Assembly: GCA_904830895.1 (NCBI GenBank) | Contig: LR882958.1 | Span: 1,482,001 to 1,546,000 of the forward strand | Source: Planktothrix rubescens CCAP 1459/22 | Lineage (GTDB): Bacteria > Cyanobacteriota > Cyanobacteriia > Cyanobacteriales > Microcoleaceae | Direction of reading: 5' to 3' | Length of the DNA stretch: 64,000 bases | Shown here: positions 7,809-16,158 of the stretch, one piece after another | Layout: each line of letters starts with the position of its first letter | Position numbering within the stretch: the first letter of the stretch is position 1 | The notes under the pieces: generated by a model | What the model saw: the letters and a program-made list of their open reading frames with translations, nothing else | What the model was told of the DNA's origin: nothing | Database searches by the model: none | Made by a program: the position numbers and the translations under genes

Positions 7809-8903
7809 ATGGGGCAAAAGCTCAGACAATCAATGGAGCTAAAGCGAGGAGTGCCAATTGCTATAATAGCTTTGATAGCATTGGGAGTTATTGCTTATCT
7901 TGCTCACAGTTTTTCGGTATCCAAAGTATTGATACCGATTGTTTCCGTATTAGTGGCTTTTTTCAGTTCTCTAATGGCGTTAATTTATTATCAAAATCTG
8001 CAACAGTTAAAACAAAAAAATGCTTCCTTAGAGGCACTATTACAAACTACGAAAGAACGGTTTTTACTAGAAAAACATGATCTAGGAAAACAACTGAAAA
8101 CAACGGTTGAAAAATATAGCAATCTTGAATCTAAAAATAAAGTTTTGCAGGAGATGAATCATCGAAAAGATGATTTTCTGAGGCAAACATCCCATGAGTT
8201 AAGAACTCCGATGAATGGGATTATTGGTTCCTTACAACTCCTATTGGATGATTTATGTGATGATCGAGATGAAGAACTGGAGCTTTTAAAACAAGCCCAT
8301 GATTCTTCCCTGCATCTATTAACGTTAATTAATCAGGTTTTAGACTTAGCTCGAATTGAAGAAGGTAGAATTTCTTTTGATATTAAAACTATTGATTTAC
8401 AGGCGTGTTTAACGGCCGCTCTTTACCTACAATTTTCTAATATTCGTCAAAAAGGATTACGACTCTATAAACAGGATTATTCCCACCGAATTAATGTCAA
8501 AGCTGACCCCACAAAACTTAAGCAAATTTTCATTAATATTATTGGGAATGCCATTAAATTTACAGACCGAGGCAGTATTTCAATTAGTACAGAAATTCGT
8601 CATGGTAATCATCCTCAAACACAAGAGAGTGAAGAAATAGCTGTGATTACGATTAAGGATACGGGAATTGGGATTTCACCTCACATTCAAGAAAAACTAT
8701 TTCAACCCTTTGTGGTGGAAGATGAATCTCGACTCCACACCCTAGGAAGTACCGGATTGGGATTAGCAATTTCAAAAAATTTAGTCGAAATGATGGGAGG
8801 TAGAATTCAATTAGTTAGTCCAGGGAAGAATCAAGGAACCATCATTGAAATCTTTTTACCCTTAAGTGATGGAGAAACCTACAATTCATATTTAAACGAA
8901 TAA
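7809..8903 (+). CDS. Membrane-bound sensor histidine kinase
   Basis: The 364-residue protein has two N-terminal membrane segments (about residues 15-33 and 40-62), a coiled-coil linker of about 60 residues, and then a HisKA domain with the phosphorylated histidine in TSHELRTPMNGI (about residue 130). The ATPase domain is complete: N box INIIGNAIKFT, G1 IKDTGIGIS, F box LFQPFV and G2 STGLGLAISKNL. No receiver or extracytoplasmic sensing domain is present, so the signal may be sensed in the membrane. The start could instead be the ATG at 7833. No response-regulator gene is adjacent. Its HisKA region is strikingly similar to that of the degenerate kinase at 59527-60444. Confidence 0.87.
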   Translation: MGQKLRQSMELKRGVPIAIIALIALGVIAYLAHSFSVSKVLIPIVSVLVAFFSSLMALIYYQNLQQLKQKNASLEALLQTTKERFLLEKHDLGKQLKTTVEKYSNLESKNKVLQEMNHRKDDFLRQTSHELRTPMNGIIGSLQLLLDDLCDDRDEELELLKQAHDSSLHLLTLINQVLDLARIEEGRISFDIKTIDLQACLTAALYLQFSNIRQKGLRLYKQDYSHRINVKADPTKLKQIFINIIGNAIKFTDRGSISISTEIRHGNHPQTQESEEIAVITIKDTGIGISPHIQEKLFQPFVVEDESRLHTLGSTGLGLAISKNLVEMMGGRIQLVSPGKNQGTIIEIFLPLSDGETYNSYLNE

Positions 8904-8910
8904 ACTAACC

Positions 8911-9693
8911 TCAAGGAGTCGGGAAAAAGAGAAAGGAAGATGTTAATAATTGTTGGGGTTGAATATTTTCTAAAAAGCCAATAATTTGACCTGTGCCTTG
9001 AACTTCAATTAAAGTTCCACCGCCAAGGGTACGTTCAATACTAGGAAATACCCCTCGCACAGCTTCTGGGGGAATGGAGGTTAAACGCAACTGAGCAAAA
9101 GAAGGAACTCCACTAACAATAATTAGATCTTCTCCGGGGGTAAAATCCGTAATTATATCTGCATTAGTGGGAATAAAATTGGATGAAGAACCTGTATTTT
9201 CGGGAGGAAAAGCACGAACCGAAAAGTTGTCAATCCCAAATCCTCCGGTTAACTGATTTATCCCTTTATCTCCGGCCAGATAATCATTTCCTCCTCCGCC
9301 CAAAAGGGTATCATTTCCCTGTCCTCCATAAACAGAATCATTCCCATCTCCGCTATTAATATAATCCGCACCTAAATTTCCTTGAATAATATCATTGCCA
9401 TTTAAACCGATCAAAGAATCGTTTCCTTTCCCTCCAAATAAACTATCATCTCCAGCACCTCCCGATAGGGTATCCTGCTCCTCTAAACCATAAATGGCAA
9501 AGTTAAACGGGGCAAGAAACGGAGAGACTTGAATATAATCTGGGCCACTTGTGCCAATATATTGACCCTTTCTATTGACATCTTTTTGGGTAATCGTAAT
9601 AATATTAACCCCCACTAGGGAAGTTGTAGTCCCTGTGGACATTGGCACAGGTTGTGAAACAGATAGAGATGAAAAATCTGGTTGCATTGTCAT
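8911..9693 (-). CDS. RTX-type calcium-binding repeat protein
   Basis: The 260-residue protein has an array of about nine glycine-aspartate nonapeptides from about residue 75 to 155 (for example GGAGDDSLFGGKGNDSL and GGQGNDTLLGGGGNDYL). In RTX proteins these bind calcium and fold into a beta-roll. The C-terminal part (ITDFTPGEDLIIVSG through the final GFLENI) resembles the cap common in cyanobacterial RTX proteins. There is no N-terminal Sec signal; RTX proteins usually leave by type I secretion with a C-terminal signal. No transporter gene is adjacent. The specific function is unknown. The gene is convergent with the kinase gene, only 7 bp apart. Confidence 0.85.
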   Translation of the reverse strand: MTMQPDFSSLSVSQPVPMSTGTTTSLVGVNIITITQKDVNRKGQYIGTSGPDYIQVSPFLAPFNFAIYGLEEQDTLSGGAGDDSLFGGKGNDSLIGLNGNDIIQGNLGADYINSGDGNDSVYGGQGNDTLLGGGGNDYLAGDKGINQLTGGFGIDNFSVRAFPPENTGSSSNFIPTNADIITDFTPGEDLIIVSGVPSFAQLRLTSIPPEAVRGVFPSIERTLGGGTLIEVQGTGQIIGFLENIQPQQLLTSSFLFFPTP

Positions 9694-9885
9694 AAATCGA
9701 CTCTCCCTAAAACATTAAGGCAAAGGAAATCACTGGGTTTCAAAAGCAATAACATCTTACGGTGATTGATCCTACCCTGGATTGGGGGCGATCTCGACAA
9801 GAAATTGAAAATTTTTCATGATTGACCCTGAAATTCTGCCCATAACAGTTAAGATTTAAGGAATAGTCGGGACTCGCGTTTGCAA

Positions 9886-11301
9886 ATGAATCCAGAATCC
9901 ACACTCAATCAGCTTAAATCGTCCCTTGGGGATGGTCAACTGCCTTCTAGTTACGGTGTCTACTTCAAAAATACCCTAGTTGCCCTGTGTCATGCCCTCG
10001 AAGATCACATTTTACAAAATAGTGATGCCACACCGGATCAACAACCTCTAGTATTAGTCACATTTCAGGAGGGAAAATGGTATCTTCAAGAAGCCGAACG
10101 GTATTTTGATATGGTTCAATCTTGTCGCCATGTTGTGATTAGTGCCGTTGCGGATAGTGGATTTTTGACCCATCGCACCGGGCAATTAGAGAATGTTTCT
10201 TTAATTAATTTAGACCCTTCTGATAGTTTAGTGATGGAGTGGAATTTAATTATTTTAGCTCCGAGCTATACCACTATGGTATTGTGCCATGAATTGATGT
10301 TGGAAGAATATCCGGCTCATAGTCAACCCACTATTGATACTGAACGAAAGTTTTATGGATTATGGACATTTGATCAGAAATTAGTTCAGAAAGCTGCTGA
10401 AATTTTAATTGAGCGTTTTCGACCATATAATCCCGAATTAGCAGATAATTTATTGGCACAACATCAGCAAATTGTAGCTACACCTTATCACCAGATTCCT
10501 GATTTAACCAGCGTGGTTTCTCGGATTGTTAGTTATTTACAATCTTCTCAACAAGAATTAATTACCGTTAACCGCCAAACCCGGGAATTATGGGAATTAG
10601 AAGGGCAAGCCAAACGAGTCAGCCGGAATATTAGTGGCAATAAATTACAGGCGTTTTTAAGAATGGCACAACGGGTGGATGAACGAGATCACGATAACCC
10701 CTGTGCTTCCTTACAAGTAGCAGCTTTATCAGAAACCATTGGTCAAATTTTAGATTTGCCTACGGTGACTTTAAGGCGGTTACGGTTAGCGGGATTATTA
10801 TATAGAATTGGGTTAGCATCAGCACCGGATGAGGTGTTTAATCAAACCCCGGAAGAAATGGATGATGCCACGAAAAGGTTTTGGTCAGAACGGACATTAA
10901 TTGGGGCTAGATTATTGGAATCTATGCCAGAATTATCGGAAGTTCGGGATGTCGTGTATTATTATTTAGAACATTGGGACGGCACGGGCAAACCCAATGG
11001 TTTAAAAGGAGAAGAAATTGATATTAAATCCCGAATTTTAGCTGTTGTAGCTTATTTTCAAGCCTTTATTCAACCCCGTGGTAAACGTCCGGCTTTGGGT
11101 TTAAGTGAAGCGCTAGAAAAATGTCAGGAGTTGAGTGGAACTCGGTTTGATCCAGCCATAATTGAATCTTTAAAAACCGTTGTAAAATTAACGGAAATAG
11201 GGTTGATGCAATTGCCAACTCAACCCAGTCAATTACCGAATATTTGGTTAGAGGAGGAGTTAACTTCTAAATCTCAACCTCAAAAAGAATCTAAAATTTA
11301 A
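9886..11301 (+). CDS. DICT sensory domain protein with degenerate HD-GYP-like domain
   Basis: The 471-residue protein has an N-terminal DICT-type sensory region (about residues 20-190; GVYFKNTLVALCHALEDHIL, then LVLVTFQEGKWYLQEAERYF). An HD-GYP-like C-terminal part (about 250-440) shows HWDGTGKPNGLKGEEIDIKSRILAVV. HD-GYP phosphodiesterases degrade cyclic-di-GMP and need an HD pair and a GYP loop. Here the HD position reads LLYRIGLAS in place of LLHDIGK, and GYP is GKP, so hydrolysis is doubtful and a binding or scaffold role is more likely. The ATG at 9886 is preferred to a TTG 6 bp earlier. The gene is followed closely by the pentapeptide gene, probably in one transcript. Confidence 0.78.
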   Translation: MNPESTLNQLKSSLGDGQLPSSYGVYFKNTLVALCHALEDHILQNSDATPDQQPLVLVTFQEGKWYLQEAERYFDMVQSCRHVVISAVADSGFLTHRTGQLENVSLINLDPSDSLVMEWNLIILAPSYTTMVLCHELMLEEYPAHSQPTIDTERKFYGLWTFDQKLVQKAAEILIERFRPYNPELADNLLAQHQQIVATPYHQIPDLTSVVSRIVSYLQSSQQELITVNRQTRELWELEGQAKRVSRNISGNKLQAFLRMAQRVDERDHDNPCASLQVAALSETIGQILDLPTVTLRRLRLAGLLYRIGLASAPDEVFNQTPEEMDDATKRFWSERTLIGARLLESMPELSEVRDVVYYYLEHWDGTGKPNGLKGEEIDIKSRILAVVAYFQAFIQPRGKRPALGLSEALEKCQELSGTRFDPAIIESLKTVVKLTEIGLMQLPTQPSQLPNIWLEEELTSKSQPQKESKI

Positions 11302-11323
11302 GTTGTTTCAATCATCATTGATT

Positions 11324-11938
11324 ATGACTATGACTCGCACATTATCGGTTGATTTTAATGCCATTAAACAAGGAAATATTAAAGACCTGACTAATATGAA
11401 TTTATCCGGTATTGATTTGTCCGGTATTGATTTGTCCGGTGCTAATTTATCTGGGGCTAATTTATCTGGGGCTAATTTATCCGGGGCTAATTTACAAGGA
11501 GCGCAACTCCGAGCTAATTTAAGAGGGGCTGATTTATCCGGGGCTAATTTATCTGGGGCTGACTTGAGAAATGCTGATTTAAGGGGGGCTATTCTATTCG
11601 ATGTTGAGGTAAAAGAAGCGAGTTTTGCTGGAGCTTTTTTAACCGGAGCCACCTGTGGAAATTTGGATTTAAGTGGTATTGATTTAAGAGGTGCAGATTT
11701 ACGCGGTGTTAATTTATCCCAAGGAATTTTATATCAAGCGGATTTAAGAAATACTAATTTATCCGGTGCAGATTTATCTCAAGCTGATTTAGAAGAAGCT
11801 AATTTATCCGGCGCGGTGTTGCGAGGAACAAATTTAGAACGGGCTAATTTACTATGTGCAATTCTGGAACAAACCTTATTTCTAGGTGTGGTTTTAGATG
11901 GCGCTTGTCTGGAAGGAACAGAGTTAGGGAATTGTTGA
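11324..11938 (+). CDS. Pentapeptide repeat protein
   Basis: The product is about 204 residues, dominated by A(D/N)LSG-type pentapeptides from about residue 25 to the end. These fold as a right-handed quadrilateral beta-helix. The register slips at LQGAQLRANLRGADL, where one residue is missing, so the helix probably has a kink or short loop there. A non-canonical stretch (ILFDVEVKEASFAGAFL) divides the array into two blocks. Near-identical codons (GGGGCTAATTTATCT) repeat in tandem at 11437-11500, so copy number can change by slippage. The ATG at 11324 is chosen over an upstream TTG. No signal peptide is seen. Biochemical role is unknown for nearly all cyanobacterial members. Confidence 0.88.
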   Translation: MTMTRTLSVDFNAIKQGNIKDLTNMNLSGIDLSGIDLSGANLSGANLSGANLSGANLQGAQLRANLRGADLSGANLSGADLRNADLRGAILFDVEVKEASFAGAFLTGATCGNLDLSGIDLRGADLRGVNLSQGILYQADLRNTNLSGADLSQADLEEANLSGAVLRGTNLERANLLCAILEQTLFLGVVLDGACLEGTELGNC

Positions 11939-12063
11939 TGGTTTCTAGTTTAAATCCGTCTAAAATTTGTTATTTATGCTTTCACCTCTGCACTTGTGGA
12001 CACTGTTTCTGTTAACATATTAGCTGCAAGGAAGTTGGCCTAATATGTACAGGATTGAGTTTC

Positions 12064-12972
12064 ATGGTAGATAAACGTCGTGGGTTGATTAGTGTAGTTT
12101 TGGTTTTAGCGGTGATTGCCTTTGTGGGATTTTCTATGGGGCCACTGATTAGTGGGATTGTCCAGAACAATCAGTCGAAACAACAACCGACTCCCACTCC
12201 CACACAATCGGCTCAAACGGGTAAACAATCCGATTTACAAGCACAAGCCCGGGGTTATGAGTTAGTATTGCAGCGAGAACCCGATAACGAAACGGCTTTG
12301 AAGGGTTTATTACAAGCCAGGTTAGAGCTAATTCGGTTTAAGCAAGCCGAAATGAAGGATGTGATTGAACCTTTAGAGAAACTGGCAAAAAAACACCCTG
12401 AAGATACACGCTACAGTGTTTTATTGGCACAGGCGAAAGCCTATACCGGAGATCAAGAAGGATCGGCTCAAATTTATCGTACAGTTTTAGCCAGTCAACC
12501 CGGAGATATTCAAGCCTTACAAGGTTTAGCAAATTTATTCCTACAACAAAAACGTCCAGAAGCGGCGATTGGATTATTACAGGATACCCTGAAAGCCGCT
12601 GCAAATGCGAATCAAACTGTACCCAATACGATTGATGAAATGTCGGTGCAGTTAATTTTGGGACAGGTTTATGCAGAGGATAAACGCTATGATGAGGCGA
12701 TCGCTATTTATGATGAAGCGATCAAAAATGATGAGAAAGATTTTCGTCCAGTTTTTGCTAAAGCTCTAGTTTTAAAAGAACAGGGAAATGCGGGAGAAGC
12801 GGAACCTTTATTCGCTAAAGCGGTGGATTTAGCCCCAGCAGTTTATAAAGATCAAATTCAAAAACAAGCTGGTAGTAGTATAGCTCCAGCTAAGTCTGTT
12901 AAACCCGGTTCTCCTAATGCTTTGGAAACTAAACCGGAAGCTAATTCTGCACCCAAAAAATCGGCCGAGTAA
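12064..12972 (+). CDS. Membrane-anchored TPR protein
   Basis: The 302-residue protein has one N-terminal membrane anchor (about residues 7-28: LISVVLVLAVIAFVGFSMGPL) followed by a proline/threonine/glutamine-rich linker. It then carries about five tetratricopeptide repeats, such as YSVLLAQAKAYTGDQEGSAQIY, ALQGLANLFLQQKRPEAAIGL and LGQVYAEDKRYDEAIAIYDEAI. The C-terminus is low-complexity and Ala/Lys/Pro-rich. TPR arrays mediate protein assembly, here probably on a face of the cytoplasmic or thylakoid membrane. The start could also be a TTG three codons earlier. No partner can be named from the neighbours. Confidence 0.82.
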   Translation: MVDKRRGLISVVLVLAVIAFVGFSMGPLISGIVQNNQSKQQPTPTPTQSAQTGKQSDLQAQARGYELVLQREPDNETALKGLLQARLELIRFKQAEMKDVIEPLEKLAKKHPEDTRYSVLLAQAKAYTGDQEGSAQIYRTVLASQPGDIQALQGLANLFLQQKRPEAAIGLLQDTLKAAANANQTVPNTIDEMSVQLILGQVYAEDKRYDEAIAIYDEAIKNDEKDFRPVFAKALVLKEQGNAGEAEPLFAKAVDLAPAVYKDQIQKQAGSSIAPAKSVKPGSPNALETKPEANSAPKKSAE

Positions 12973-13051
12973 ACTGGTGGCTTTCTCCTGCAAAATCTAG
13001 TTATATTCCCTAGAATATAGTTAGGGAAACGTTAATTTTTTCAATCTAATT

Positions 13052-13402
13052 ATGAACTTGAAACGTCTAGGCCATGTTGCTATTTGTGTGAATGATATCG
13101 ACTCATCCGCAGCGTTTTATCAAAACTTAGGGATGGATTTGGTTTGGAAGGATACGGACTGGGCTTATTTAAAAGCGGGTGAGGATGGATTAGCTTTACT
13201 GAGTCCGGGTTATGATCAAGCTGGCCCTCACTTTGGTTTTGTATTTAGCGATCGCACCGAGATGGAAAGTGCCTATCATAGCTTAAAGGCTCAAGGGATT
13301 CCGGTGACAACAATTCATGAACATCGGGATGGTACGGCTTCCTTTTATGGGCGAGATCTTGACGGAAATGGCTTTGAATACCTGTATGAACCCATTAAAT
13401 GA
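13052..13402 (+). CDS. VOC-superfamily (glyoxalase/dioxygenase-like) protein
   Basis: This 116-residue single-module protein is of the vicinal oxygen chelate fold. Paired beta-alpha-beta-beta-beta units begin LKRLGHVAICVNDIDSSAAFYQNLGM and end with RDLDGNGFEYLYEP, carrying the usual metal-ligand positions (the His in GHVAI and the Glu in FEYLYE). Such proteins include glyoxalase I, fosfomycin-resistance proteins and dioxygenases; the substrate cannot be assigned. It lies 25 bp upstream of rodA and may be co-transcribed with it. Confidence 0.82.
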   Translation: MNLKRLGHVAICVNDIDSSAAFYQNLGMDLVWKDTDWAYLKAGEDGLALLSPGYDQAGPHFGFVFSDRTEMESAYHSLKAQGIPVTTIHEHRDGTASFYGRDLDGNGFEYLYEPIK

Positions 13403-13427
13403 GTTAAGGGCGTTTTAACTAAAAACT

Positions 13428-14681
13428 ATGTTTCAAAAAATTCGATGGGGAAGTCGCCGGAGTTCAATGTTTTATACTTGGGTTGAGGTAGATTTGTGGC
13501 TGATGGGAGCCTGTCTTCTTCTCACCGTATTTGCAGGAATTATGATCCGCAGTGTGGAGTTAAATCAAGGTTTAACTGATTGGTGGCAACATTGGGTGAC
13601 GGGAGCGATTGGTTTAACTTTAGCTTTGATTTTTTCCCGTTGTCGTTATGAACGTCTGATTCAGTGGAAATGGGTGATTTATGGAATCACAAATTTATCG
13701 TTGGTTGCGGTACAAATTATTGGGACAACGGCATTAGGGGCGCAACGATGGATTAATATTGCGGGTTTTCATGTCCAACCCTCGGAGTTTGCTAAGGTCG
13801 GAATTATTATTACTTTAGCAGCCCTACTCCAAGAGTTAAAAAATCCAAATTTGAGGGATATGATTCGGATTTTAGCGATCGCTGCTGTTCCTTGGGGGCT
13901 GGTTTTTATTGAACCTAACTTGGGAACTTCTTTAGTGTTTGGTGCGATTACTTTAGGGATGATGTATTGGGGTAATATTCATCCTGGTTGGTTGATTTTG
14001 CTCCTTTCTCCAGTGATCACTGCAATTATTTTTAATGTCTATCTTCCGGCGGGAATTGTTTGGGTTGTATTAATGGGTTTTGTCGGTTGGTGGAGTCTCC
14101 CTTGGCGATGGCTGACTGGCCCTTTAGCTCTATTAGTGAATTTAGGAGCCGGAGAGTTAAGCCATATTCTCTGGAATGTGTTGCAAGACTATCAAAAAAT
14201 GCGACTGATTGGGTTTTTGAATCCTGAACAAGATCCCTTGGGGAGTGGTTATCATTTAATTCAGTCTCGAATTGCCATTGGTGCGGGACAATTATATGGA
14301 CGGGGACTTAATCATGGGACTCAAACTCAATTGAATTTTATTCCTGAACAACATACGGATTTTATCTTTTCCGCCATCGGTGAGGAGTTGGGTTTGATCG
14401 GTTGCATTGCAGTATTAGCTATTTTTTGGTTTATCTGTTTACGTCTAGTGATTATTGCCCAAACTGCTAAGGATTCTTTTGGATCTTTAATTGCTATTGG
14501 AGTCCTTTGTATGTTATTGTTTCAGGTGTTTGTTAACATTGGGATGAATATTGGCATAGCACCAGTTACCGGAATTCCTCTACCTTTCTTAAGCTATGGT
14601 CGATCTTCATTACTGAGTAATTGGATAGCCATTGGGATTGTACAATCGGTGGCTAACTACCGGCAAAAGCTTAATCTTTAA
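13428..14681 (+). CDS. rodA: RodA-type SEDS peptidoglycan glycosyltransferase
   Basis: The 417-residue polytopic protein has about ten membrane segments. SEDS-family signatures are LGAQRWINIAGFHVQPSEFAKV, the conserved EQHTDFIFSAIGEELGLIG loop and the C-terminal GIPLPFLSYGRSSLLSNWIAIG. SEDS proteins polymerise lipid II into glycan strands together with a class B PBP; RodA serves side-wall elongation and FtsW serves septation. The length and lack of a long C-terminal tail favour RodA. A short gap to the upstream VOC gene suggests an operon. No mre or pbp genes are in the window. Confidence 0.87.
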   Translation: MFQKIRWGSRRSSMFYTWVEVDLWLMGACLLLTVFAGIMIRSVELNQGLTDWWQHWVTGAIGLTLALIFSRCRYERLIQWKWVIYGITNLSLVAVQIIGTTALGAQRWINIAGFHVQPSEFAKVGIIITLAALLQELKNPNLRDMIRILAIAAVPWGLVFIEPNLGTSLVFGAITLGMMYWGNIHPGWLILLLSPVITAIIFNVYLPAGIVWVVLMGFVGWWSLPWRWLTGPLALLVNLGAGELSHILWNVLQDYQKMRLIGFLNPEQDPLGSGYHLIQSRIAIGAGQLYGRGLNHGTQTQLNFIPEQHTDFIFSAIGEELGLIGCIAVLAIFWFICLRLVIIAQTAKDSFGSLIAIGVLCMLLFQVFVNIGMNIGIAPVTGIPLPFLSYGRSSLLSNWIAIGIVQSVANYRQKLNL

Positions 14682-14763
14682 GCAATTTTACCTTTAATAC
14701 CTATAGGAAATATTGCCTTAACTTAACACTTTTTTTCTTAAAAAATCCATTCTTTCTTACTCT

Positions 14764-15174
14764 ATGCGAAAAACATTACAAGTTTGTTTTCTGGTATTTA
14801 TAATTGCCAACTTTACGGCTTTTGTAAATCTGAGTTTAGCCACACCTGAAACATTGATTGCCCAAAATGTTCAGTGTAAGCCCGATGGCAATACTTTAGA
14901 AATGCGAAAATGTGCCTCTGATCAATATCAAATCGCGGATCAAAAGCTGAATCAAACTTACCAAAAACTCATCGGTCAATTATCTCCCGAACGCAAAAAA
15001 CGGTTAATTGAAGCCCAAAGAGCTTGGATTTCCTTTCGAGACAAAACCTGTAGTTTTGAATCGAGTCAAGTTTTAGGGGGTACAGCCGAACCTTTATTTT
15101 TAACCCAATGTTTAGCAAAAGTAACTCAGCAAAGGGTTCAAGATTTGCAAGACTATTTAGCTGAAATTAAGTAA
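14764..15174 (+). CDS. Secreted LprI-like (DUF1311) protein
   Basis: The 136-residue protein has a Sec-type signal peptide (MRKTLQVCFLVFIIANFTAF...). The mature LprI N-terminal domain is a helical bundle with conserved cysteines: MRKCASDQYQIADQKLNQTYQKL, RRLIEAQRAWISFRDKTCSFES-like segment and LTQCL. In Mycobacterium and Gram-negative bacteria this family is linked to inhibition of lysozyme at the cell envelope. The stop codon TAA overlaps the ATG of the next gene by one base (TAATG), so the two are probably translationally coupled. Confidence 0.82.
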   Translation: MRKTLQVCFLVFIIANFTAFVNLSLATPETLIAQNVQCKPDGNTLEMRKCASDQYQIADQKLNQTYQKLIGQLSPERKKRLIEAQRAWISFRDKTCSFESSQVLGGTAEPLFLTQCLAKVTQQRVQDLQDYLAEIK

Positions 15175-16127
15175 TGTCCAACAGTTTAGGGTTAAATTCC
15201 GAGATGAATCGAATGCGTAAGATTGTGCCTTCTCTTCTCGGCTTTTTTCTATTTTGTCTCTCGATTTGGGCCATTAGCCAAAAGCTGGAAAAATATTCTA
15301 TAGATGATGTTTTGATTAGTCTATCTAATATTCCTCAAATTAATAGGCTGGGTGCAATTGCCCTAATGACAACCAGTTATTTAATGACCACAGCTTATGA
15401 TATTTTAGCGTTTATTTATATCGGGTTTCCCCTGAATTATGTTAAAGTCGCCCTCGGTGCATTTACCAGTTATGCAATTAGTAATAATGTTGGTTTGTCC
15501 CTATTGACAGGGAGTGCCGTTCGTTATCGGTTATATTCAAAATGGCGTGTTCCTCCAGGTATAATTGCCCAGGTAATTGCCTTTACTAACTTAACATTTT
15601 GGTTAGGATTATTGGGAGTCTGTGGATTAGTTTTTCTGTTGACCCCCTTAAAGGTTCCCAGTATTTTAGATTTACCCTTTGTTTCAGTTCGTCCGGTGGG
15701 AATCATCTTTCTTCTCATCATTGGAGTCTATCTATTATGGGCAAGTTTTAATCATAAACCTGTCAAACTTGGAGAATTAGAATTAAACTTTCCTACCGTC
15801 AGTGTTTCACTGGCTTTAATTGCTTTTGCCTCCGTAGATTGGGGAGCCGCCGCCGGGGTTTTATATGTATTATTACCTGAAGGTAGCACCGCTTCTTATC
15901 TCAGTTGTTTTAGCATTTATTTATTAGCAATGACGGCTAGTATGGTTAGTAATATTCCAGGAGGTTTAGGGGTCTTTGAAACTGTGGTTTTAACCTTGGT
16001 TTCTTCTCAAGTAAATCCAGCTAATGTTTTAGGATCTTTATTAGCCTATCGTGCCATTTATTATCTACTTCCAATGATTGTCGCAACTATATTACTGGGA
16101 ATTAATGAACTAAAAAAGCATCACTAA
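15174..16127 (+). CDS. YbhN/UPF0104-like integral membrane protein
   Basis: The 317-residue protein has about eight hydrophobic helices and resembles the membrane half of lysylphosphatidylglycerol synthase (LPG_synthase_TM). Marker segments are TSYAISNNVGLSLLTGSAVRYRLY and SMVSNIPGGLGVFETVVL, the latter with the family's conserved GGLGVFE motif. It lacks the C-terminal aminoacyl-transfer domain, so it is unlikely to lysinylate lipids by itself; lipid flipping is a possible role. The start overlaps the stop of the LprI-like gene, and a later ATG at 15204 is possible. Confidence 0.8.
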   Translation: MSNSLGLNSEMNRMRKIVPSLLGFFLFCLSIWAISQKLEKYSIDDVLISLSNIPQINRLGAIALMTTSYLMTTAYDILAFIYIGFPLNYVKVALGAFTSYAISNNVGLSLLTGSAVRYRLYSKWRVPPGIIAQVIAFTNLTFWLGLLGVCGLVFLLTPLKVPSILDLPFVSVRPVGIIFLLIIGVYLLWASFNHKPVKLGELELNFPTVSVSLALIAFASVDWGAAAGVLYVLLPEGSTASYLSCFSIYLLAMTASMVSNIPGGLGVFETVVLTLVSSQVNPANVLGSLLAYRAIYYLLPMIVATILLGINELKKHH

Positions 16128-16158
16128 GCTGTTTAAAAGTTATCCGCTATAGGTGATT

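Noticed and set aside
7784-8080. A 98-codon frame overlapping the sensor kinase start
   Set aside because: Shadow of the kinase in another frame.
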